The notes below the pieces were generated by a model. The model was not told the origin of the DNA. It did not search any database and was given only the letters and a program-made list of their open reading frames with translations. DNA of 64,000 bases, from assembly GCA_029880285.1 (NCBI GenBank), contig JAOUOS010000014.1, positions 1 to 64,000 of the forward strand, given 5' to 3'. Below are positions 1-6,401 of this stretch, in pieces. Position 1 is the first letter of the stretch. Every line of letters starts with the position of its first letter. A program made the translations under genes and the position numbers. This stretch comes from Spirochaetia bacterium. GTDB taxonomy: Bacteria; Spirochaetota; Leptospiria; Turneriellales; JAOUOS01.

Positions 1-1
1 T

Positions 2-241
2 AATCACGGTAGAATCACTAAAAGAGGTTCTCAGGTAGCAAGAGCGACTTTAATTCAATGTACACTAATTGCGATTCGTTATTCGCCATATTTACGCGAT
101 TTTTTCAAAAAATTAAAAGCAGCTAAACGTGGTGGCAAGGCAATTATTGCTACTGCCCGAAAATTACTAGGTATTATTTATAATACATTGAAAAACAATT
201 GGGTTTTTGACGATTTTCCAAATTTTGTCGTTAAAGCTTAA
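2..241 (+). CDS. IS110-family transposase, C-terminal part (cut by window edge)
   Basis: The open frame enters from the left edge and ends with TAA at 239-241, giving 79 visible residues. They begin NHGRITKRGSQVARATLIQC, which fits the C-terminal Transposase_20 domain of IS110/IS1111 enzymes: a G-x-I-T-K-x-G-S motif followed by a basic helical tail. These enzymes are DEDD-type recombinases that move without long terminal repeats. The N-terminal catalytic domain lies outside the window, so I cannot tell whether the gene is intact. The natural stop and clean reading frame suggest an undecayed 3' end. Family assignment rests on motif memory. Confidence 0.75.
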   Translation, partial: NHGRITKRGSQVARATLIQCTLIAIRYSPYLRDFFKKLKAAKRGGKAIIATARKLLGIIYNTLKNNWVFDDFPNFVVKA

Positions 242-468
242 TTTACAAAAGAAAATAAATTTGGAAAAAAATAGAGTGATTCTAAAAAAGTCACTTTATC
301 ATAGGAGATACAGTTATGATTCATTAAAAGATTTCTTTTCGCAGGCATAACAGCAGTTTAAGAGATATGTGGAGAAGATAAGTCTCGAATTTAATACTGA
401 AAAAAAAATAATAGTAATAATATGTCTTGTTTAGTATATGTCCAACATATAAAAAAGGAGATTTAAAA

Positions 469-798
469 ATGAGAAGAATATTTATATTAATGATTCTAAT
501 AATGATCTTTTTAACAGCTTCATGTGCAAATATAACTGAAAGCTGTTCATTTCAAGGTTATTGTTTAGAATATAGTGAGAACTATAATAATGCGTCAAGC
601 GATTGTAAAGGCAAAGGTGGTACCTATGAAGAAACTGCTTGTGCTTTATCTGATTGTGTTGGGATGTGCTCGGATAGTGATTATGATACCTATTACTATT
701 CAAGTTATACACCAGAAAACGACCTTAATGATACCTTTATGGCCAGTTTAGCCTGTGCGCTTAAAGGTGGAGAGAGATTTGAAAATACATGTAAATAA
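469..798 (+). CDS. Cys-rich lipoprotein, paralogue of the one at 37707-38060
   Basis: The 109-residue product is predicted to be exported. It has a Met-Arg-Arg start, a hydrophobic stretch and a lipobox ending LTASC, so it should be lipidated and membrane-anchored. I chose ATG 469 because AAGGAG lies at 455-460; an upstream in-frame start at 427 would add a hydrophilic extension before the signal peptide. The mature part has eight further cysteines and a YYYSSYT motif, all shared with the lipoprotein at 37707-38060. Two C-x3-GG-x(6)-C-like units (around CKGKGGTYEETAC and CALKGGERFENTC) suggest an internal duplication. It sits between two insertion sequences. I know no function for the family. 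Confidence 0.8.
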   Translation: MRRIFILMILIMIFLTASCANITESCSFQGYCLEYSENYNNASSDCKGKGGTYEETACALSDCVGMCSDSDYDTYYYSSYTPENDLNDTFMASLACALKGGERFENTCK

Positions 799-804
799 AA
801 ACAT

Positions 805-840
805 ATTTTAAGAAGCTGCGTAAAGGCAGCTTCTTAAAAT
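805..840. terminator. Hairpin terminator after the Cys-rich lipoprotein
   Basis: A perfect 15-bp inverted repeat, attttaagaagctgc (805-819) and gcagcttcttaaaat (826-840), is separated by a 6-base loop. A/T tracts at both ends let it work on either strand. It begins six bases after the lipoprotein stop codon. Confidence 0.75.
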
Positions 841-1002
841 AACGTAAAATATAAATTCAATTAACCTTTTTCTGTAAATAAAAAATAAATAACGAACAGA
901 TTGGTATAAGAAATTTTCCTACTATGTTAACGATGAAAGAGTTAAGAATTCTCTAGATTAACTTATCAAGATAAACTATAAAGATACTTTATTTGTTTTC
1001 AT

Positions 1003-1050
1003 TCAAAGGTTTTTGGACAATTTAATAGTTTAACTAAGTTGTACTTTTTA
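1003..1050 (+). repeat. Left terminal inverted repeat of the IS3 element
   Basis: Aligned without gaps to the reverse complement of 2428-2475, it shares tcaaa, tttggacaa, aagttg and actttttaa-like blocks with scattered mismatches in between. It precedes orfA by about 25 bases. Confidence 0.7.
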
Positions 1051-1075
1051 GCGAAAAAAGACTAAGGAGTATAAA

Positions 1076-1426
1076 ATGGGGAATAGAAGAAAAAGTTCAG
1101 AATCGATTATAAGAGATATCAAGCGAAAGACACGTAGAAAGTTCAGCGCAGAAGAGAAAATACGAATAGTACTTGATGGAATAAAGGGGGAACTATCAGT
1201 TGCGGATCTTTGCAGAAGAGAAGGCATTTATACCACAATGTACTATAAGTGGAGTAAAGAATTTCTTGAAGCGGGCAAGCGACGATTAAACGGTGATACT
1301 ATCAGAGAAGTAAACTCTGAAGAGGTCTCTTATCTTCGTGTAGAAAATGACAACTTAAAGCAGTTAGTCGCAGATTTAAGTCTAAAAAATAGGGTCTTAA
1401 AAAAAAGCTTACAGGGTTTGGAATGA
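1076..1426 (+). CDS. IS3-family transposase OrfA (HTH DNA-binding protein)
   Basis: The 116-residue protein has the transposase_8 helix-turn-helix layout. A basic N-terminus is followed by KFSAEEKIRIVLDGIKGE, then the recognition region VADLCRREGIYTTMYYKWSKEFLEAGKRRL. The C-terminal part (from about residue 85) is leucine-zipper-like, used for OrfA multimerisation. AAGGAG sits just upstream of ATG 1076. Its stop overlaps the start of orfB (ATGA), so OrfB could be made by coupled re-initiation. That differs from the programmed -1 frameshift of many IS3 elements, although slippage cannot be excluded. Confidence 0.9.
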   Translation: MGNRRKSSESIIRDIKRKTRRKFSAEEKIRIVLDGIKGELSVADLCRREGIYTTMYYKWSKEFLEAGKRRLNGDTIREVNSEEVSYLRVENDNLKQLVADLSLKNRVLKKSLQGLE

Positions 1427-2430
1427 GAATTAATAAATATATGACGTATACATCATCAGAAAAAGCAGAAATAATCAAGATTGTAGAAGAATCAAAAGTC
1501 AGTATAAGCCAAACATTAAGAGAGCTAAAAGTTAGCAGAAGTTCTTTTTATGATTGGTACCATAAGTATAATGAATATGGTATTGAAGGTCTTAAAAAGA
1601 AAACTAAAACACCTCAAAAGTTCTGGAATGCAATACCAGAGTGGGAAAAAGATAGGGTGGTTAAAGCAACTCGTAAATATCCAGAGAAATCATGTCGTGA
1701 AATAGCTTTTCATATTACGGATGAAATGGGCTATTTTATAAGTGAATCAAGCGTTTACAGGATATTGAGAGAGCGAGAAATTATTACTACACCTGTTTTT
1801 CATGTTATATCAGCCAAAGATAAATTTCAAAATCCGACTACGGCTCCTAACCAGTTATGGCAAAGCGATTTTACTTATTTGAAAGTTTTAAATTGGGGAT
1901 GGTATTATCTTTGTACGGTTATGGATGATTATTCCAGATATATTCTTTCATGGAAGTTATGTCGCACGATGTCGACTGATGATGTAAAACAGACTCTTGA
2001 TATAGCGCGAAAGAATTCTGGGTTTAATAATGTTAAAGTTAAACATAGACTTCGCCTTTTAAGTGACAATGGGCCATGCTACATCTCTAAAGAGCTCAGT
2101 AATTATCTTGCAAAGCATGAAATAAAACATACTCGCGGAAAACCATTTCATCCGCAGACACAAGGCAAGATCGAGCGGTATCATCGTTCTATGAAAAATC
2201 TTCTCTTGCTTGATAATTATTATACACCACTAGAACTTGAGAAGCAAATTGAGAGATGGGTAGAATATTATAATCACCATCGATATCATGAAGCTATTAA
2301 TAATATCAAACCTGTTGATAAATACTTTTCAAGAGAAAGTGTAATTCAAAAAAAACGTAGACTTCTAAAAATAAAAACTATAAAAAATAGAAAACAAATT
2401 AATTTAAATTATTATGCAAAAACAAGTTAA
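1423..2430 (+). CDS. IS3-family transposase OrfB (DDE integrase)
   Basis: The 335-residue protein starts with a second helix-turn-helix (SISQTLRELKVSRSSFYDWY), then an HTH_21-like region. The rve-type catalytic core follows: the first Asp in QLWQSDFTYLKV, the second in LLSDNGPCY, and the Glu in HPQTQGKIERYHRSMK. All three DDE residues are present and the frame is uninterrupted, so the element may still be active. The protein ends with NYYAKTS inside the inner edge of the right inverted repeat, as expected for a compact insertion sequence. Confidence 0.92.
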   Translation: MRINKYMTYTSSEKAEIIKIVEESKVSISQTLRELKVSRSSFYDWYHKYNEYGIEGLKKKTKTPQKFWNAIPEWEKDRVVKATRKYPEKSCREIAFHITDEMGYFISESSVYRILREREIITTPVFHVISAKDKFQNPTTAPNQLWQSDFTYLKVLNWGWYYLCTVMDDYSRYILSWKLCRTMSTDDVKQTLDIARKNSGFNNVKVKHRLRLLSDNGPCYISKELSNYLAKHEIKHTRGKPFHPQTQGKIERYHRSMKNLLLLDNYYTPLELEKQIERWVEYYNHHRYHEAINNIKPVDKYFSRESVIQKKRRLLKIKTIKNRKQINLNYYAKTS

Positions 2431-2475
2431 AAAGTGCAACTTAAATAATTACACTATTTGTCCAAATACGTTTGA
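2428..2475 (-). repeat. Right terminal inverted repeat of the IS3 element
   Basis: The reverse complement matches 1003-1050 in register. The innermost bases overlap the last codon and stop of orfB. Confidence 0.7.
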
Positions 2476-2781
2476 CAACATACAAGTTTATTTTTTTATT
2501 TTTCTATTATCTTCAGAAAAAGGTTTTTTTGCCATTGAAAATATTTGGGTAGTACAAATGCTTATGATTATTAAAAATTTTAGGTTTGTTAATGATGAGT
2601 TCATTATATTATTTTAGAGCAATTACCGAAGAAAAACATCTATTAAAATATAATACCTATCAACAATAATGTAAACAGGTAAAATATAGATTTATACCGG
2701 GAATTTTATAAAAAATTCGTCAAAAAATCTTTATTAATATATTATGATTAAGTAATATTTGTAAATAAGGAGAAATATTGA
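2476..2781. other. Gene-free stretch between IS3 and the haem lipoprotein
   Basis: About 300 bases of very AT-rich sequence. I see no credible coding frame, hairpin or RNA. The region next to 2782 contains a possible ribosome binding site (aaggagaaata) for the downstream gene. Confidence 0.5.
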
Positions 2782-3390
2782 ATGAAAAAAAGAATACTTA
2801 TTGTATTATTAACTGTATTATCAGTAATCAATATAAATTGTAAAGAATCAATTTCAGAAGAAGAAAAATTAAAAAAAACAGCAGAAATATCAAAAATATC
2901 CGCGAGGTTGTATGGCGGTCCTTTGGTTGATATGCTTTTTATGACCATGCATGATAAAGGCGTTAAAAACGCGGTAGAATATTGCGGGGGATACGCCACA
3001 GAATACACGAAAAAGACTGTACCTAAAATAGAGCAAAGGATGATACAAGATTTTAATATAAAATCACTAGATGTAAGAAGAACAGCTCTAAAATTAAGAA
3101 ATCCGGGCAATAAGCCGTCAGAGACTGAAGAAAAAGTTCTTCTTGAATGGGAAGAAAAATATAAAAAAAATGAAGAAATAAACCCCGCTTTTTTTAATGA
3201 TAACGGTATTTATAAAGGAATGCTGCCCATTAAAATGACATCGCCCGATTGTCTAAACTGTCACGGCAGCGAAGAAAGAAGACACAAAGAAGCCTACGCT
3301 AAAATAAAAGAATTATTTCCTGAAGATAAAGCCGTAGATTATGAATTAAATGATATTAGAGGCGCTATTTTAGTGAAAATAGAGTTTTAA
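2782..3390 (+). CDS. Haem-c DUF3365 (Tll0287-like) lipoprotein
   Basis: The 202-residue protein has a signal peptide ending in ININC, with Cys20 as the probable lipidated residue; Asn before the Cys fits relaxed spirochaetal lipoboxes. The rest fits DUF3365: an N-terminal helix and the region around MHDKGVKNAVEYC, then a C-terminal C157-L-N-C160-H161 motif that should attach one c-type haem covalently. Family members are haem-binding PAS-like domains, often the sensory part of kinases or stand-alone periplasmic redox or gas sensors. Here it stands alone, so its partner is unknown. AAGGAG is upstream of the start. The 3' end overlaps the convergent methyltransferase gene by four bases. Confidence 0.85.
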   Translation: MKKRILIVLLTVLSVININCKESISEEEKLKKTAEISKISARLYGGPLVDMLFMTMHDKGVKNAVEYCGGYATEYTKKTVPKIEQRMIQDFNIKSLDVRRTALKLRNPGNKPSETEEKVLLEWEEKYKKNEEINPAFFNDNGIYKGMLPIKMTSPDCLNCHGSEERRHKEAYAKIKELFPEDKAVDYELNDIRGAILVKIEF

Positions 3391-4034
3391 TTTTTTTGAG
3401 CGGCTATAATATCCATTGATAGACCAAAGAACGTTAATCGTAGACTTTTCGTAATTTGAAAGCCAGCTGATGAAAGCAGTTTTTCTGTAAAAATTGGCTG
3501 GCAATCAATATATTGCGGGAATGTGTTATGTATCTTCATATATATTTTTTGCATAAAGTTATCTTTATTAGGTTTCGCCAGAGTAACCAATACAATTCGT
3601 CCATTTTTTTTTAATGTTCTTAAACATTCTTTTAGTACAATAGGTATTTCTTCGAATGAAAAAAGTTCGAGTGTAAAACTCATAAAAACCGCGTCAAAAG
3701 AATTATTTTTATAAGGTAATTTTACGGCGTTTCCTGTTTGAAGATTAACTCGATCAATTAAATGGGCTTTTCTCAAGCGTTTTTCAGTTGCCTTAAGCAT
3801 ACCTGTAGAAAGGTCAATGCCGTATACTTTACCCGTTTTACCTATTGCTTCAGCTAATTTTTTTTGGCAGTATCCTGTTCCAAACCCTATTTCAAGTACT
3901 TTTTCACCCTCTTTAAGAGTAAGGAGTTCAATTCCTTTTTTTTGGTATTTTCTTTCAAATATTCCTGCAAAATAGTCATAAGAAGAGCTTAGTTTATCAT
4001 AATATTTTTTTGTTTTTTCAATGCTTCGTATCAT
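3387..4034 (-). CDS. Class I SAM-dependent methyltransferase (UbiE/MenG-like)
   Basis: The 215-residue cytoplasmic protein has the Rossmann SAM-binding pattern: motif I VLEIGFGTGYCQKKL around residue 45, an acidic end to the next strand in YGIDLS, and LPYKNNSFDAVFMSF for motif II. The overall pattern resembles the UbiE/COQ5 and Methyltransf_11 groups. The substrate cannot be read from the sequence. It is a single gene transcribed toward the haem lipoprotein, and the two stop codons overlap. Confidence 0.85.
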   Translation of the reverse strand: MIRSIEKTKKYYDKLSSSYDYFAGIFERKYQKKGIELLTLKEGEKVLEIGFGTGYCQKKLAEAIGKTGKVYGIDLSTGMLKATEKRLRKAHLIDRVNLQTGNAVKLPYKNNSFDAVFMSFTLELFSFEEIPIVLKECLRTLKKNGRIVLVTLAKPNKDNFMQKIYMKIHNTFPQYIDCQPIFTEKLLSSAGFQITKSLRLTFFGLSMDIIAAQKN

Positions 4035-4396
4035 TTTTAGTGAGTATTTTACAAGTTAATATATTGTATAGCGCTTTTTAAAATGTAAATTTTCAGATAT
4101 CTCAATTTGTGTGTATTCTATAGTTATAGCCACAGAGTAACAAGAGAACACAGAGGTTTTAAATGGAGCAATCGAGCAACGAATTTTTTCAGGCAGAGAT
4201 TTGTACAAGGTGAGAATTCAAAAGAATTTCAGCGCTTTGCGCACTTTGTCTTTGTGGCCTCTGTGTGCTCTGTGGCCTTTAAGATGCTCGTACCTGTATT
4301 CCCGAATTTTCATTTTCAATTCTAAAAAACCTTTACATTGTAACTCTCATGTAGTTTTTGGCCGCTGTAGAAATAAATTAAGGAATATACAGTAAA
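4035..4396. other. Intergenic region with CACAGAG-type repeat
   Basis: No credible gene precedes the small ORF at 4397. The region holds the inverted CACAGAG element described separately (4129-4276) and the probable upstream region of the moxR operon. Confidence 0.6.
4129..4276. repeat. Inverted CACAGAG/CTCTGTG repeat element
   Basis: The left arm has gccacagag (4129-4137) and cacagagg (4149-4156). The right arm has the complements cctctgtg (4258-4265) and ctctgtggc (4268-4276). The right arm is preceded by repetitive ctttgcgcactttgtctttgtgg-like text. The arms could pair to make a long hairpin of about 150 nt. I found no second copy in this window. Frames running through it are not protein-like. 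Confidence 0.6.
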
Positions 4397-4489
4397 ATGC
4401 CTTGCGGTAAAAAAAGAAAACGCTGGAAAATAAATAACCATAAAAGAAAAAAGAAAAGACGCGCGAATCGTCATAAAAAGAAAAAATAA
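4397..4489 (+). CDS. AURKAIP1/COX24-family small basic protein (bS22/mS38-like)
   Basis: A 30-codon ORF encodes a highly basic peptide that starts MPCGKKRKRWK and ends RHKKKK. This matches the short bacterial family annotated as AURKAIP1/COX24 domain (DUF1713), related to the mitochondrial small-subunit protein mS38 and mycobacterial bS22. AAGGA at 4380-4384 is a spaced ribosome binding site. The stop lies nine bases before moxR, so the two are probably co-transcribed. A ribosomal role is inferred from the family; nothing in the sequence proves it. The length is easily missed by gene callers. Confidence 0.75.
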   Translation: MPCGKKRKRWKINNHKRKKKRRANRHKKKK

Positions 4490-4498
4490 TCTAAAGCT

Positions 4499-5494
4499 AT
4501 GAAAAAAGCTCTCAAAATAAGAGAGCAGGTAAATGAAATTGCCGCTTTCAGAAAAAAAACAATTGAAGCAGCAGAAAAGTATCTTATAGGTTTTGAATCA
4601 TTAATTGATGATATTTTAACTTGTTTTTTAGCAGGCGGGCATGTTCTCTTAATAGGTGTTCCCGGACTAGGTAAAACTCTGTTAGTAAGAGTTTTAAGCA
4701 GGATATGGGGATTAACATTTTCAAGAATACAATTTACGCCAGATCTTCTTCCCTCAGATATTACAGGCACAGAAATTCTTCAGGAAAAAATAAGTAAAGA
4801 GAAAAGAGTAATAAGAGAATTTGAATTTCAAAAAGGTCCCATTTTTGCCAATATAGTATTATCAGATGAAATAAACAGAACTCCCCCAAAAACACAAAGC
4901 GCTCTTTTGCAGGCTATGGAAGAAAAAGAAGTTACCATAGGCAGGCGAACGTTCAATTTGCCTGCGCCCTTTATGGTTATGGCAACACAAAATCCCATTG
5001 AAATGGAAGGCACATACCCTTTACCAGAAGCTCAACTTGACAGGTTTTTTATGTCGTTAAACATGAAATATCCCGAATCTTCGCAGGAAAAAGAAATCGC
5101 GCTTTTAAGCTTAGATAATCAAAAAACTTTAAATTCATTAAAATCTATTGAAAAACCCCAAAATATAATGAAGTATAGTGATCTAATAGAAAGCGTTGTC
5201 ATGCCAGAATCGGTTCTTGAAAAAATTGTTCAATCGGTTAGAAACACAAGGCCCGAATCTGGTCATTCTTTCGCGGTGAGATTCGGAGAATACGGCGCCG
5301 GTCCGCGCGCCAGCCAGTATCTGGTAAGAGCCTCTAGAACCAAAGCGCTTCTTTTGGGCGAAACAATTGTTACCGAAGAAATTTTTGAAAAAGTATATTA
5401 TAATGTCTTAAGGCACAGAATTATATTAAATTACGCGGCTCTTTCAGAAAAAATATCAGTAGATGAATATTTGTCAGATTGCTTGATGAAATGA
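4499..5494 (+). CDS. MoxR-family AAA+ ATPase
   Basis: The 331-residue protein has all MoxR landmarks: Walker A GVPGLGKT (53-60), Walker B LSDEINRTPP with D123-E124, the sensor-1 region ATQNPIEMEGTYPLPEAQLDRF (about 163-183), and the C-terminal AAA lid. MoxR proteins act as chaperone-like ATPases working with a vWA-domain partner. That partner is most likely the DUF58 protein encoded next, 22 bases downstream. No Shine-Dalgarno is visible before ATG 4499, consistent with translation following the small gene just upstream. Confidence 0.95.
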   Translation: MKKALKIREQVNEIAAFRKKTIEAAEKYLIGFESLIDDILTCFLAGGHVLLIGVPGLGKTLLVRVLSRIWGLTFSRIQFTPDLLPSDITGTEILQEKISKEKRVIREFEFQKGPIFANIVLSDEINRTPPKTQSALLQAMEEKEVTIGRRTFNLPAPFMVMATQNPIEMEGTYPLPEAQLDRFFMSLNMKYPESSQEKEIALLSLDNQKTLNSLKSIEKPQNIMKYSDLIESVVMPESVLEKIVQSVRNTRPESGHSFAVRFGEYGAGPRASQYLVRASRTKALLLGETIVTEEIFEKVYYNVLRHRIILNYAALSEKISVDEYLSDCLMK

Positions 5495-5516
5495 AGGCAA
5501 TAATAATTATTGTATC

Positions 5517-6401
5517 GTGAAGGTCGTTTCATTCTTAGATATCATTCCTTATTTAAAATCTAGATCACAGCTTATGGAATACCGCTCTTTTGCTCTTTCG
5601 CATGGGGCGCACTTTGGTCTTAGGCGGGGGTTTGAAGACGATTTAAATGAATATAGAAACTACGTACAAGGTGACGATTTAAGGTTTCTTGACTGGAACT
5701 TATTTGCCAGAACAGATAAATATTATATTAGAGAAGGATACCAAAGATCAAGACAGAATATTTTTATATGGCTTGATAACTCCTTATCTTTAAAATTTAG
5801 CCCCGAAAAATACAATACGGCATGGCTTTTGGCATTATCTTTAGGATATCTATTTAGACAGCAGAAAGATCGTGTGTATTTATTTGCTGAAGATTTTCAA
5901 TTTGAAAAAAATAAAAATGTTGTAAATTTAAAATCTCCTGCTGATTTTATCAGGTTAGATAAGTATTTTAGCGAAGAGACAATTAAAAAAATAAAAACCA
6001 AACGGAATAAAAATTCTTTTTTTTCTTATTTTAATGAAGCCGGTAAGTATTTAAAACACTCAAATAAGGTTATATGGATAACAGATTTTTATGTTCCTAT
6101 AAAAGAATTTGAACAAATCTTAAACGAGACCCAAAAAAAAGGCTGGAAGATGTCTTTGGTTCATCTTACGCAGAAAGATGAATGGGACTGGAAAAAATTT
6201 AAATCAGGATTTCTGCAAAAAATGGTAGATGTTGAAACAGGAACTTGGATTTCTTCAAATAAAATTAAAAATTATCCATTAATATGGGAAGAAGCCGTTA
6301 AAAAAAGAACTCGAATGTTATTAGCAAGAAATTTTATTTACCGAAGGGGAGAAGTAGAAGCGGGCCCTATTCATATTTTAGGCGGTATGAAAGGGATATG
6401 A
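5517..6401 (+). CDS. DUF58 vWA-like protein (MoxR partner)
   Basis: The 294-residue protein has the DUF58 signature YVQGDDLRFLDWNLFARTDK (about 50-69), followed by IFIWLDNSLSL. There D87, S89 and S91 form a MIDAS-type D-x-S-x-S. The GTG start at 5517 keeps the family N-terminal region; the next in-frame ATG would remove part of it. No good ribosome binding site is visible. DUF58 proteins are the usual companions of MoxR ATPases in stress-tolerance operons. The stop overlaps the next gene as ATGA, indicating translational coupling. Confidence 0.9.
   Translation: MKVVSFLDIIPYLKSRSQLMEYRSFALSHGAHFGLRRGFEDDLNEYRNYVQGDDLRFLDWNLFARTDKYYIREGYQRSRQNIFIWLDNSLSLKFSPEKYNTAWLLALSLGYLFRQQKDRVYLFAEDFQFEKNKNVVNLKSPADFIRLDKYFSEETIKKIKTKRNKNSFFSYFNEAGKYLKHSNKVIWITDFYVPIKEFEQILNETQKKGWKMSLVHLTQKDEWDWKKFKSGFLQKMVDVETGTWISSNKIKNYPLIWEEAVKKRTRMLLARNFIYRRGEVEAGPIHILGGMKGI

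Larger units (their letters stand above)
1003..2475 (+). mobile_element. IS3-family insertion sequence, apparently complete
   Basis: The element carries orfA and orfB in the usual IS3 order, flanked by imperfect terminal inverted repeats of about 48 bp. Both ends contain tttggacaa followed at equal distance by aagttg and a cttttta-type stretch. The element is about 1.47 kb, within the family range. I could not define the outermost base: the left outer sequence reads attcaaagg while the right end read inward is tgtcaaacg. I found no convincing 3-4 bp target duplication, so either insertion is old or my boundaries are off by a few bases. Confidence 0.8.

Noticed and set aside
242-468. Hairpin-like agtga...tcact near 273-296 after the IS110 transposase
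   Set aside because: Only five paired bases around a long loop; too weak to call a terminator or IS end.
2414-2617. 67-codon frame starting in the IS3 right end
   Set aside because: It begins within orfB, covers the inverted repeat and its translation is low-complexity and hydrophobic.
4107-4395. Two overlapping frames through the CACAGAG element
   Set aside because: They are by-products of the repeat, with no ribosome binding site and no protein-like composition.
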